DNA from: Rhizobium sp. SG_E_25_P2
GTDB lineage: Bacteria > Pseudomonadota > Alphaproteobacteria > Rhizobiales > Rhizobiaceae
NCBI RefSeq assembly: GCF_029892285.1
Contig: NZ_JARXVM010000007.1
Coordinates: 124,001-188,000, forward strand
DNA length: 64,000 nt
Direction: 5' to 3'
The notes beneath the pieces were generated by a model, which saw only the letters and a list, made by a program, of their open reading frames with translations, had not been told where the DNA came from and made no database searches. Of this stretch, positions 46,454 through 54,399 are shown in pieces; the first letter of the stretch is position 1; each line of letters opens with the position of its first letter. Made by a program: the position numbers and the translations under genes.

Positions 46454-47185
46454 ATGCGGCAGATGACGCTGGAACAACAGCAAATGTATTCCGCGATCAG
46501 CGATGGGCCGAGCAAACCGGATCTTGCGCAGAATCTGTTCCGCATCGGACGTATGTTCGAATTCGCCTACTCGACATTTATGGTGATGCCGTCGAAGACG
46601 GATGTGAGCGTGGCGACGTTGATCATCGAAACAAATGCCGCCCCGGATTTCTATAGCCGGCTGGACGAAATCCGTCCGCCGAAGGATTGCTACGTCTACG
46701 ACGCGGCGCGTTGCACCGTATTGCCTTTGGACTGGTCGGCCGAACAGATCGAACGCCAATGCCATCTGATCAACTCGTCGCCACCACCATCGCTGAAGCA
46801 TTATGTTGATCATGGCCTGACGGGCGGATTGTTGATTCCGCTATCATCGCTCGATGGCTCCCGGCACATCATCCGGTTCGATGGCGATCGCGCGCCTCTG
46901 GAGCAGATCGAAATCAACGATCTGACCATGCTGGCGCTGCATTTTTTTCAATCCTACGATCGTAACCGTTACCCTCTGACCGACAATCCCTGCGGGTTGA
47001 CGGAGCGGGAACTTGAAATCGTCCGCTGGACGGCGCGGGGAAAGACCTCCGCCGAGATCGGGGTAATCATGGCGCTCTCCGATCATACCGTGAACGCCTA
47101 TATGAACAACGCCGTGAAGAAACTTGATTGCGTGAACCGGACACAACTCGTGGCCAAGGCCCTGCGGATGAGAGTGATCAGCTAA
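46454..47185 (+). CDS. LuxR-family transcriptional regulator
   Basis: A 243-residue regulator with a GAF-like or autoinducer-binding-like N-terminal domain (residues ~25-160) and a C-terminal LuxR helix-turn-helix: LTERELEIVRWTARGKTSAEIG, split by the domain edge, then DHTVNAYMNNAVKKLDCVNR. The N-terminal domain lacks the clear set of conserved Trp/Asp residues of acyl-homoserine-lactone receptors, and no synthase gene is nearby, so an orphan or different ligand is likely. The ATG at 46454 follows GGAAGGA. A terminator follows. Confidence 0.88.
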   Translation: MRQMTLEQQQMYSAISDGPSKPDLAQNLFRIGRMFEFAYSTFMVMPSKTDVSVATLIIETNAAPDFYSRLDEIRPPKDCYVYDAARCTVLPLDWSAEQIERQCHLINSSPPPSLKHYVDHGLTGGLLIPLSSLDGSRHIIRFDGDRAPLEQIEINDLTMLALHFFQSYDRNRYPLTDNPCGLTERELEIVRWTARGKTSAEIGVIMALSDHTVNAYMNNAVKKLDCVNRTQLVAKALRMRVIS

Positions 47186-47232
47186 CCGGAACTGCTGTAC
47201 GCGGTGATTGTCCGAAAACATCCGCTATAAAG

Positions 47233-47258
47233 AAGGGGCCCGCAAAGGCCCCTTGTTC
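47233..47258 (+). terminator. terminator after the LuxR gene
   Basis: Perfect 8-base stem AAGGGGCC (47233-47240) with GGCCCCTT (47247-47254), followed by a short T-rich tail; it also separates the convergent ArsR gene. Confidence 0.75.
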
Positions 47259-47284
47259 ATTATATAGCCTGGAATATATCTATA

Positions 47285-47602
47285 TTATGCTGCGACGCTT
47301 TTGAGCACGTCGTCCCCGTAGAGGGACTCCAATGCGCCCAACAACGTAAGAACCTGCGCCGAATTGCTGGAGTAATAAATGGTCTGAGCGTCGCGTCGCG
47401 TGCGCACGAGTTTTTGCGCCCGAAGCTTGGAAAGATGCTGCGAAAGCGCAGACTGGCTGAGACCGACCTGATTGGCGAGAACGCCGACCGGAACTTCGCC
47501 ATTCACGAGATTGCAAAGGATTAGAAGTCTCTTGGGATTGGCCAACGCCGACAACAGCGCTGCCGCTGATGCTGAATTTTCTGACAATGTTCTCATCTTC
47601 AT
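47285..47602 (-). CDS. ArsR/SmtB-family regulator
   Basis: A 105-residue winged-helix repressor. The DNA-binding region is VGVLANQVGLSQSALSQHLSKL (recognition helix SQSALSQHL), followed by the wing YYSSNSAQVL. The metal-binding ELCVCDL motif is absent and the only cysteine is in LILCNLV, so direct metal sensing by the ArsR-type site is unlikely; it resembles the redox or sulfur-responsive and NolR-like members common in rhizobia. The start follows GAGGA at a long spacing. It lies downstream of the HugZ gene on the same strand. Target unknown. Confidence 0.88.
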   Translation of the reverse strand: MKMRTLSENSASAAALLSALANPKRLLILCNLVNGEVPVGVLANQVGLSQSALSQHLSKLRAQKLVRTRRDAQTIYYSSNSAQVLTLLGALESLYGDDVLKSVAA

Positions 47603-47709
47603 AGCAATTTTATCCTCAATCCAATTCGTTGATGTTTAACTCAATAGATCCCAGGCTCTTGAAATCGAACGAAAAAATCATAACGCTCTTTCTTTGTTGA
47701 TGTACATTA

Positions 47710-48465
47710 CTAATTTTCACGTATTTCCATAAGCATTTGCTCATATATTGCAATCAGCCCTTTTAGATCTTGAGTGGGCTCATCAAGTTCAATGCGGACG
47801 AGATGCTCGCCAAGCGCGATATCAAGGCCGCATGCATCCATTCCCGACAGTTCCCAATTGTATGATTTTACAATGGAATACTTATTCGCGAGTAGGTTTG
47901 CGAGATCAGGATCGAGAGATGCAACTTTGGAAAGATAATGCAACTCGCTGAGCGCGAGCTCGGCGGTGAGCGGCGAATAAATTAGCAGGTCCTCTCGCAA
48001 AATATTATAACTTTTTCCGAAGCCGCCATTCAAGAAGGCGTTGTCCAGGTCGATTTTATAGAACTGAAAGTCTTCGAAGGAGGCATAGAGCTTCGATTTG
48101 GGATGACGCCTCAAAAACCGACGCCGAATCACATTTTCGTCAGGGGAGCCTTTTTCGACCGCTTTAGCCCTTCCCGGGACGGTCAGCCTTGGCCAGGCGA
48201 GAGGATCACCCTTGCGCGGTTCGCCCACCAACAGCGAACAACGCGGGTCCGCCATCAACGCCCTGGTATGGGCTGCGAGGCGCGAGATCAAGATGACCGG
48301 GGCGCCGTCCAGATCCGTGCCGACCAGGGTCCGCGTGGCCAGCGGAAAGCCCGTCTGGGGATCGAGCACCGCGAGCGCCGCGAAACGGGCGCCGCGCAAC
48401 AGAATGCGGGCAAGCTTGCGCGCCTGCTCATCGGTGGGGCGGATAAGGGGCGTCTCTTCTTGCAT
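47710..48465 (-). CDS. HugZ-family protein (pyridoxamine-oxidase-like split barrel plus DUF2470)
   Basis: A 251-residue protein. Residues ~10-150 form a FMN-binding split barrel of the pyridoxamine-phosphate-oxidase type (AALAVLDPQTGFPLATRTLV, LLVGEPRKGDPLAWPRLTVPG). Residues ~165-245 form a DUF2470 domain, typical of HugZ-like heme utilisation proteins that bind or cleave heme. The ATG at 48465 follows GGAAGG; an ATG at 48507 is in frame. That ribosome binding site lies in the 3' arm of a strong hairpin. The second half of the gene is visibly richer in A and T than the first. Heme function is inferred from the family. Confidence 0.85.
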   Translation of the reverse strand: MQEETPLIRPTDEQARKLARILLRGARFAALAVLDPQTGFPLATRTLVGTDLDGAPVILISRLAAHTRALMADPRCSLLVGEPRKGDPLAWPRLTVPGRAKAVEKGSPDENVIRRRFLRRHPKSKLYASFEDFQFYKIDLDNAFLNGGFGKSYNILREDLLIYSPLTAELALSELHYLSKVASLDPDLANLLANKYSIVKSYNWELSGMDACGLDIALGEHLVRIELDEPTQDLKGLIAIYEQMLMEIREN

Positions 48466-48468
48466 AAA

Positions 48469-48502
48469 AAAACCTTCCGGCGCATGGCGACCGGAAGGTT
48501 TT
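48469..48502 (-). terminator. terminator-like hairpin overlapping the HugZ ribosome binding site
   Basis: Perfect 12-base stem AAAACCTTCCGG/CCGGAAGGTTTT (48469-48480 with 48491-48502) around a 10-base loop, with further T residues on the minus strand. It lies 21 bases after the stop of choV and three bases before the HugZ ATG; its 3' arm holds that gene's GGAAGG. It would end the choline operon and mask HugZ translation on any read-through transcript. Confidence 0.7.
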
Positions 48503-48523
48503 AACATGAGGATCGCGGACCCG

Positions 48524-49564
48524 TCAGCCTCTGTTACGGTGCCGCGTCAATCCGCTCACCACGTCCTCGGCCGAGATCGCGCCGATCAGAACGCCGTTGT
48601 CGACGACGCCGATGATCCCAGGTTGGCGGGACATGACGTCGAGCACGTCGACCAGTCGGGCGTCGGGCGTCGTCGCGCCCGAGACCTGGGCATTGGGATC
48701 GACATTGTCGCGACGCATCACGTCGGAGGCTGTCAACATATTGATCGGATTCATGTTCTGCACGAAATCCGCCACATACTGATTGATCGGATTTCGCACA
48801 ATATCCTGCGGCGTGCCACATTGAACAATGCGTCCGCCTTCCATAATGGCGATGCGGTTGCCAATGCGGAAGGCCTCGTCGAGATCGTGACTGACGAATA
48901 GGATGGTCTTCTTCAGACGGCGCTGGAACTCCAGCAGTTCATCCTGCAGGCGGGTGCGGATCAGCGGATCGAGCGCCGAGAAGGGTTCGTCCATCAGCAG
49001 GATCGGCGCGCCGGTGGCAAACGCACGAGCCAGGCCCACGCGCTGCTGCATGCCGCCCGACAATTCCTGTACTTTACGCCCAGCCCATTTGGCGAGATTG
49101 ACGAGTTCTAGCTGCTCGTCGACGATCCGTTTGCGCTCCCCCTCCTCCATGCCGGCGAGTTCAAGACCGAAACCGACATTCTCGGCAACCGTCCGCCAGG
49201 GCAGAAGCCCGAACTGCTGGAACACCATGGAAACAGATTGCATGCGCAGTTCGCGGAGTTGGACGCCCGAACATTTGTAGGGATTGAGGAATGCGCCCCG
49301 ATGCGCGACGCTGACATCGCCACGCACCACCGGCGCCAGCGCGTTGACGGCGCGCAGAAGTGTGGACTTGCCCGAGCCCGAGAGGCCCATAAGCACGAGG
49401 ATTTCGCCTTCCTCGATGGTCAGCGAGGCATTGGCGACGCCGAGCACCAGGCCGGTCTCTGAGCCAATCTCGTCGCGGGTCTTGCCGGAGTCGGCCATGG
49501 CCAGCGCTTTTTCAGGATTGGCGCCGAAGATGATGGAGACATTTTCGAATTTGACGGCGGTCAT
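48524..49564 (-). CDS. choV: choline/betaine ABC transporter ATPase ChoV
   Basis: A 346-residue cytosolic ATPase energising a choline or betaine importer. It carries Walker A GLSGSGKST, Q-loop VFQQFGLLPW, signature ELSGGMQQRV, Walker B ILLMDEPFSALD and SHDLDEAFRI. The C-terminal ~70 residues form a regulatory tail in place of the CBS pairs of the osmoregulated ProV group. The ATG overlaps the permease stop (TGATG); a GTG one codon earlier is in frame. It is the last gene of choXWV. Confidence 0.94.
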   Translation of the reverse strand: MTAVKFENVSIIFGANPEKALAMADSGKTRDEIGSETGLVLGVANASLTIEEGEILVLMGLSGSGKSTLLRAVNALAPVVRGDVSVAHRGAFLNPYKCSGVQLRELRMQSVSMVFQQFGLLPWRTVAENVGFGLELAGMEEGERKRIVDEQLELVNLAKWAGRKVQELSGGMQQRVGLARAFATGAPILLMDEPFSALDPLIRTRLQDELLEFQRRLKKTILFVSHDLDEAFRIGNRIAIMEGGRIVQCGTPQDIVRNPINQYVADFVQNMNPINMLTASDVMRRDNVDPNAQVSGATTPDARLVDVLDVMSRQPGIIGVVDNGVLIGAISAEDVVSGLTRHRNRG

Positions 49565-50436
49565 CACGCGTCTCCTTCATCGGAGGACCGGAAGATGCGG
49601 TCGAGGACAATGGCGAGGATCACGATGCAGAGGCCGGAATCGAAGCCCTTGGCGATGTTGACGGTGTTCAGCGCACGCACAACTGGCACACCCAAGCCAT
49701 TGGCGCCCACCAGCGCGGCGATCACCACCATGGACAGCGACAGCATGATGGTCTGGGTCAGGCCCGCCATGATCTGCGGCATCGCGAAAGGCAACTCCAC
49801 CTTGGTCAGCACCTGACGCTTGGTGGCGCCGAAGGCTTCGGCGGCTTCCACCAGCGACGGAGGCGTCGAGATGATGCCGAGGCGCGTCAGGCGGATCGGC
49901 GCGGGAATGGCGAAAATCACGGTTGCGATCAGGCCCGGCACCATGCCCAGGCCGAAGAGCAACAACGCAGGGATGAGGTAAACGAATGTGGGAATCGTCT
50001 GCATCAGGTCGAGCACCGGGCGCATCGCGGAATAAAGCCAGGGTCGGCGCGCACAGGCAATACCGATCGGTATGCCAATCACCATGCAAACGCCCGTAGC
50101 CGCCAGCACCAGCGCCAGCGTCTGCATCGTTTCTTTCCAATAGCCCTGATTGTAGATGAACAGCATTCCGAGCAGCGTGAAGGCGGCAATGCCGACAGAG
50201 CGGCGCATGAACCACGCAAACGCCGTGAAAACCACGATCATGAACAGCGGGTAGACCTGCTCGAGGCTCGATCCCCTGAGATAAGGCGCATCGAGAACGA
50301 AGAGCATCGCGTTGATCGATGAGTCGAGAATGGCCGAGATGACCCGGAAGACGACCTTGAGGTCGGTCGTGAGCCAATCCACCACGGTCTTGGCCCAACT
50401 GCCGACCGGGATCTTGTATTCAGTCAAAATGTTCAT
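49564..50436 (-). CDS. choW: choline/betaine ABC transporter permease ChoW
   Basis: A 290-residue permease with about seven helices. The ABC-permease loop (EAAEAFGATKRQVLTKVELP) contacts ChoV, and the helices YPLFMIVVFTAFAWF, LALVLAATGVCMVIGIPIG and SLSMVVIAALVGANGLG match the ProW/OpuAB family. It follows choX after 87 bases that contain a strong hairpin, and its stop overlaps choV. Imports choline together with ChoX. Confidence 0.94.
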   Translation of the reverse strand: MNILTEYKIPVGSWAKTVVDWLTTDLKVVFRVISAILDSSINAMLFVLDAPYLRGSSLEQVYPLFMIVVFTAFAWFMRRSVGIAAFTLLGMLFIYNQGYWKETMQTLALVLAATGVCMVIGIPIGIACARRPWLYSAMRPVLDLMQTIPTFVYLIPALLLFGLGMVPGLIATVIFAIPAPIRLTRLGIISTPPSLVEAAEAFGATKRQVLTKVELPFAMPQIMAGLTQTIMLSLSMVVIAALVGANGLGVPVVRALNTVNIAKGFDSGLCIVILAIVLDRIFRSSDEGDA

Positions 50437-50478
50437 GCGCTGTCCCCGACAATTGACGCTGATAGGCCGCCGGAATCC

Positions 50479-50502
50479 GCGCGGGCGTCCCCCCGCCCGC
50501 GC
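50479..50502 (-). promoter_or_regulatory. intercistronic hairpin between choX and choW
   Basis: Perfect 9-base stem GCGCGGGCG (50479-50487) with CGCCCGCGC (50494-50502), all GC, directly after choX. Similar hairpins after the binding-protein gene of importer operons protect its mRNA and lower expression of the permease; no T-run, so not a full terminator. Confidence 0.6.
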
Positions 50503-50523
50503 AGTCCGTCTTCACTTCGCCAA

Positions 50524-51474
50524 TCAGAGACCGAGCGCGCTTTTGACGGCCGCTGTCGCGTCGCCGCCGTCCTTGGTGGTGACGCCCTTAAGCCAAGGCT
50601 CGAATGCCGTGGGATTGGCGGTCAGCCATTCGGTGGCGGCGGCCTCAGGCTCCATGCCGCCGTCGAGGATCTTCTTCATCACCTCGTTTTCCATCGCCAG
50701 GCTGAACTTGAGGTTCTTCAGGAGCGCGCCGACATTGGCGCATTCGGCCACATAGCCGGCGCGGGTGTTGGTGTAGATGGTCGCGCCGCCGAGATTGGGG
50801 CCGAACACGTCATCGCCGCCAGTCAGATAGGTCAGCTTGAAATTGGCGTTCATCGGATGCGGCTCCCAGCCAAGGAAGACGATCGGCTTGCCGTCGCCGT
50901 TGAGGCGAGCCACCTGCGACAGCATGCCCTGCTCGGAGGATTCGACGACTTCGAAGCTCTTGAGGCCGAACTTGTCGCCTTCGATCATGCCGAGGATGAG
51001 GCGGTTGCCGTCATTGCCGGGCTCGATGCCGTAGATCTTGCCTTCGAGTTCGTCCTTGTGCTTGGCGATGTCGGCGAAATCCTTGATGCCGAGGGCGGCG
51101 CCGGCTTCGTTGGTGGCCAGCGTATATTTCGCGCCTTCGAGGTTTTCACGCACCGTATCGACCGTCTTTTCGTCGCGATAGGGCTTGATGTCGGCTTCCA
51201 TCGTCGGCATCCAGTTGCCGAGGAAAACGTCGATGTCCTTGTTCTTCATCGACTGGAAAGTCACCGGGACGGAGAGCACTTTCACATCGGTGTCATAGCC
51301 GAGCGCCTTGAGAACGACGGAGGCCGTGCCGGTCGTGGCGGCGATATCGGACCAACCAACATCGGCGAAGCGCACCGTCGAGCAGCTGTCCGGTTCGGCC
51401 GCGCGGGCAGCGCCAGCAAAGGCGAAGGCCGAAACGGCGAACGCGAGCACTGTTTTAGAAATCATTGACGTCAT
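50524..51474 (-). CDS. choX: choline ABC transporter substrate-binding protein ChoX
   Basis: A 316-residue periplasmic binding protein with a signal peptide (residues 1-25, cleaved after AARA). The ligand-binding region shows FADVGWSDIAATTGTASVVL, FLGNWMPTM and FLGWEPHPMN, matching the aromatic-box residues of ChoX, which binds choline and acetylcholine. A glycine-betaine-binding protein is the alternative. First gene of choXWV; GGGAG precedes the ATG. Choline import feeds osmoprotection or catabolism through betaine, but bet genes are not in the window. Confidence 0.92.
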   Translation of the reverse strand: MTSMISKTVLAFAVSAFAFAGAARAAEPDSCSTVRFADVGWSDIAATTGTASVVLKALGYDTDVKVLSVPVTFQSMKNKDIDVFLGNWMPTMEADIKPYRDEKTVDTVRENLEGAKYTLATNEAGAALGIKDFADIAKHKDELEGKIYGIEPGNDGNRLILGMIEGDKFGLKSFEVVESSEQGMLSQVARLNGDGKPIVFLGWEPHPMNANFKLTYLTGGDDVFGPNLGGATIYTNTRAGYVAECANVGALLKNLKFSLAMENEVMKKILDGGMEPEAAATEWLTANPTAFEPWLKGVTTKDGGDATAAVKSALGL

Positions 51475-51752
51475 TGAACGTTCTCCCTCTTTTTGGTTGC
51501 GCTAGCCAACCACCATTGAGACGACAATTCAAGCGGATTGGCGGCGCGGACATGCCGATTCGCGACGTCTTCACGGCGCAATCCGAAAAACCCCTTTGGC
51601 GGGACCGCCGCAACGGCAAAATCGATCGCATAAACCGCTGATTATGCGGCGATCGCGCGCTTTTGTCCGTGATTGATGGATGTCAAGGCGAACTGCGTCG
51701 CAAAGGCTTATTCACCTCCAGAGCCAATTCTGATTCGAGAGGACCTGTCTCC

Positions 51753-52139
51753 ATGCGCCACACCACGCTCCTAGCCGCCCTGATCCTGACTGCGTCATCC
51801 GGAGTAGCTTTCGCCGATGGCGACGCAAAGGCCGGCGCAGCTGTTTTCAAGAAGTGTTCCGCCTGTCACACGGCCACCGAGGCCAAGAACAAGGTTGGCC
51901 CGTCCCTGATGGGCGTGATCGGACGCAAGGTGGCGAGCGTGGACGGCTTCAAATATTCCGAAGCGATGAAGACCTTCGGCGCCGACGGCAAGGTCTGGGA
52001 CGAGACGCATCTGACCGCCTATCTGGCGAATCCCAAGGGAGCCATTCCGAAAAACAAGATGGCCTTCCCCGGATTGAAGAAGCCCGAAGACATCCTCAAT
52101 GTGATCACCTTCCTCAAAGATCCTGCCGCAGCAAAATAA
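51753..52139 (+). CDS. class I c-type cytochrome
   Basis: A 128-residue periplasmic electron carrier with a signal peptide (residues 1-21, ending VAFA). Heme attachment is CSACH (about residues 34-38), the sixth ligand Met lies in KNKMAFPGLKK, and EDILNVITFLKDP is the C-terminal helix. It resembles cytochrome c2/c550 proteins that shuttle electrons between the bc1 complex and terminal oxidases or dehydrogenases. The ATG at 51753 follows GAGAGGA; an open extension to 51663 is rejected. Followed by a terminator. Confidence 0.94.
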   Translation: MRHTTLLAALILTASSGVAFADGDAKAGAAVFKKCSACHTATEAKNKVGPSLMGVIGRKVASVDGFKYSEAMKTFGADGKVWDETHLTAYLANPKGAIPKNKMAFPGLKKPEDILNVITFLKDPAAAK

Positions 52140-52155
52140 ACTCCGCGGCCCTTCG

Positions 52156-52188
52156 CGCCCGCTCTCGTTGAGGCGGGCGTAATTTTTT
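52156..52188 (+). terminator. terminator after the cytochrome c gene
   Basis: Stem CGCCCGC (52156-52162) with GCGGGCG (52173-52179), then TTTTTT. Confidence 0.85.
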
Positions 52189-52349
52189 CGCGTCCGAATA
52201 ATCGGGCGGCCTTGCGCGTTGACCTCATGACGACAACATAACCGCTTGCAGCGGATAGGCGTTTTGCCGGTTTTCAAATCGGCGAAAAGTCCTATTGTGC
52301 GCACGCAGTCAACGCGCCGCGTCCACGCGGCCACTTCAGGGAAACAACC

Positions 52350-53438
52350 ATGGCCAGCCTGCAGTCCTTCGACGCCGAAATCGAAAAGACCCGCTCGATC
52401 GTCAACGACATGCGCGGGAAGCTCGACGCCTCCACCGGCGTGCTGGATCGCTTCGCCAAGGCGGACGCCAAGATCGGCGACGCCAGCTTCGATATCGAAA
52501 ACGCTCGCATTCAGGACGTGCTGACCCAGCAGAAGGTGATGGAGGCCAATATCGCCGACCTCATTCTCGGGCTGGAGGACGCCACCAATGTGTTCGGCTC
52601 CGAATTCGAGAGCATGAAGAGCTATACCGGCTTTGAAAAATTCGTCGGCATCTTCTCCAAGCAGAAGGCGCAGCGCATGCGCACCGATCGCGTGCGCGGC
52701 ATGTCGCTCGCCGGCAATTTGCAGGAACTGCTCGCGAAATCCGACACAATCGTCGGCATTCTCAAAGAACAGAAGAATGTTCTCGACCAGCGCTACAAAT
52801 CCTCCGAAGCCAGCCTGATCCAGGTGATCGAGCGGCGTAAGAACGCCATGGTCAATCTGGAGGCCGTGCAGAAGCGCATCGAGGAACTCAATCCGATGCT
52901 GCTCGACATCGAGAACAAGATCGCGTCGGCCACCGACCAGAAGGCCCGCACAGATCTCGAAGGCGAGCGCTCGAAACTGGCCACAGAATACAACGAGAAA
53001 CAGGCCAAGGAACAGGAATTGCTGGCCGAGAGCCAGACGCTCGAACGCTACACCTCGATGTTCCAGACCTTCGTGGATTCGCTCAACAATCAGATTGCCG
53101 CGCAGAACACGCTGATCAACAAGCTGACTATCGACACCGAGCAGCGCATCGTTCTCTACAAGGCGCTCGAGGATTCGTTGAAGACGGCCGCGCAGCAGGA
53201 AGTCGCCCACCGCATCAACACGCTGGGCAGCCAGGTGGATACGGCGGCTGAGGAAACCATGGCCGGCATTGGCGCCGCAGCTCAGCGCCATATCGGCGAT
53301 CTCCTGGAGATGCATGAGAAGAACATGCTCTCCACCCAGGACATCCAGCGCCGCAAGAAGCTGGCCGACGACGCCTTTGCGCGCCGCTTCCAGACCGTGC
53401 TCGATAAGCATAATGCGGCCAGTTACACCAAATCCTGA
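52350..53438 (+). CDS. coiled-coil protein, first gene of the SPFH/AAA cluster
   Basis: A 362-residue all-helical, soluble protein with heptad patterns along most of its length. Stretches such as VLDQRYKSSEASLIQVIERR and EEMAGI-type helices alternate with Asn/Gln-rich turns. There is no signal peptide or membrane segment. Length, helical nature and a C-terminal region with repeated Ala/Thr/Gln resemble TelA-type toxic-anion proteins or PspA-like coiled coils, but the identity is not secure. It starts after a weak GGGAA, about 160 bases behind the cytochrome terminator. The SPFH gene follows 55 bases later on the same strand. Confidence 0.82.
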   Translation: MASLQSFDAEIEKTRSIVNDMRGKLDASTGVLDRFAKADAKIGDASFDIENARIQDVLTQQKVMEANIADLILGLEDATNVFGSEFESMKSYTGFEKFVGIFSKQKAQRMRTDRVRGMSLAGNLQELLAKSDTIVGILKEQKNVLDQRYKSSEASLIQVIERRKNAMVNLEAVQKRIEELNPMLLDIENKIASATDQKARTDLEGERSKLATEYNEKQAKEQELLAESQTLERYTSMFQTFVDSLNNQIAAQNTLINKLTIDTEQRIVLYKALEDSLKTAAQQEVAHRINTLGSQVDTAAEETMAGIGAAAQRHIGDLLEMHEKNMLSTQDIQRRKKLADDAFARRFQTVLDKHNAASYTKS

Positions 53439-53493
53439 CCGAAACAGATGCCGGTCGGACGAGCATACCCCCTCTTGATTGAAAGAGCTATTC

Positions 53494-54384
53494 ATGACTG
53501 ACGTCGAAGCCGTCAAGAAAGTCCGCGACAGCAATCGCGGCTTCGCGAAAATCGCCGCCGGCGCCGCTGTGCTGGCGGCCATATTCCTGGTCGCCTCCGG
53601 CGGCTTCTACACCGTCGACCAAGGCGAACGCGGCGTCATCCTTCGCTATGGCGCGGTCGTCGGCACGGCAGAGCCGGGCCTCGGTTTCAAACTGCCCTTG
53701 ATCGACAAAGTGGTGAAGATCACCGTGCAGAACCGCAGCCAGCTTTATGAGCGGGTCAGCACCTATTCGCGCGACCAGCAACCAGCCGAAATCACGCTAT
53801 CGGTCAACTACCGTCTACCGGCCGAACAGGTCGCCAAGATCTATGCCGAATATGGCAGCGAGGGCGGCGTGGTGAACCGCCTGATCGATCGGCGGGTCTA
53901 TGAGCAGGTCAAGAATGTCTTCGGCCAGTTCAACGCCGTCACCGCCATACAGGACCGCGCCCGTCTGAACGCCGAGGCAGAGGCCGCCATCCGCGACACC
54001 GTGCGCGGCCCCGTCATCATCGACAGCGTGCAGATCGAGAACATCGATTTCTCCGACGCCTATGAACAATCCATAGAGAACCGGATGCTGGCCGAGGTGG
54101 AAGTGCAGAAGATCCGCCAGAACGCCGAGCGCGAAAAGGTGCAGGCGCAGATCACCGTCACCCAGGCGCAGGCGCGCGCCGATGCCGTGCGCGCAGAGGC
54201 CGAGGCCAATGCGGCGGCGACACGGCTGGCCGGCGAGGCGGAAGCCGACGCCATCAAGGCCAAGGGCGCGGCGCTGAGGGATAATCCCGAACTCATCAAC
54301 CTGACCGCTGCGGAAAAGTGGAACGGCCAGCTGCCCTCCACCATGGTGCCGGGATCGGCTGTGCCCTTCATTGGCGTCAAGTAA
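53494..54384 (+). CDS. SPFH/prohibitin-family membrane protein
   Basis: A 296-residue protein with one N-terminal helix (residues ~17-38) and an SPFH/band-7 domain (YTVDQGERGVILRYGAVVG, GLGFKLPLIDKVVKI, and DRARLNAEAEAAIRDTV). A long Ala/Glu/Arg-rich coiled-coil follows (ADAVRAEAEANAAATRLAGE), then a C-terminal NLTAAEKWNGQLP that is highly conserved in prohibitins. Such proteins form ring scaffolds in membranes and guard proteases or organise microdomains. The ATG follows GAAAGAG. Its neighbours, a coiled-coil protein and an AAA ATPase, suggest a membrane-tethered assembly. Confidence 0.92.
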   Translation: MTDVEAVKKVRDSNRGFAKIAAGAAVLAAIFLVASGGFYTVDQGERGVILRYGAVVGTAEPGLGFKLPLIDKVVKITVQNRSQLYERVSTYSRDQQPAEITLSVNYRLPAEQVAKIYAEYGSEGGVVNRLIDRRVYEQVKNVFGQFNAVTAIQDRARLNAEAEAAIRDTVRGPVIIDSVQIENIDFSDAYEQSIENRMLAEVEVQKIRQNAEREKVQAQITVTQAQARADAVRAEAEANAAATRLAGEAEADAIKAKGAALRDNPELINLTAAEKWNGQLPSTMVPGSAVPFIGVK

Positions 54385-54399
54385 AGTGGAGACTTGCCT

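Noticed and set aside
51795-53582. A 595-residue minus-strand frame, and a similar one at 53815-55161.
   Set aside because: Both are antisense to the cytochrome, coiled-coil, SPFH and following genes, which have family support, ribosome binding sites and consistent spacing.
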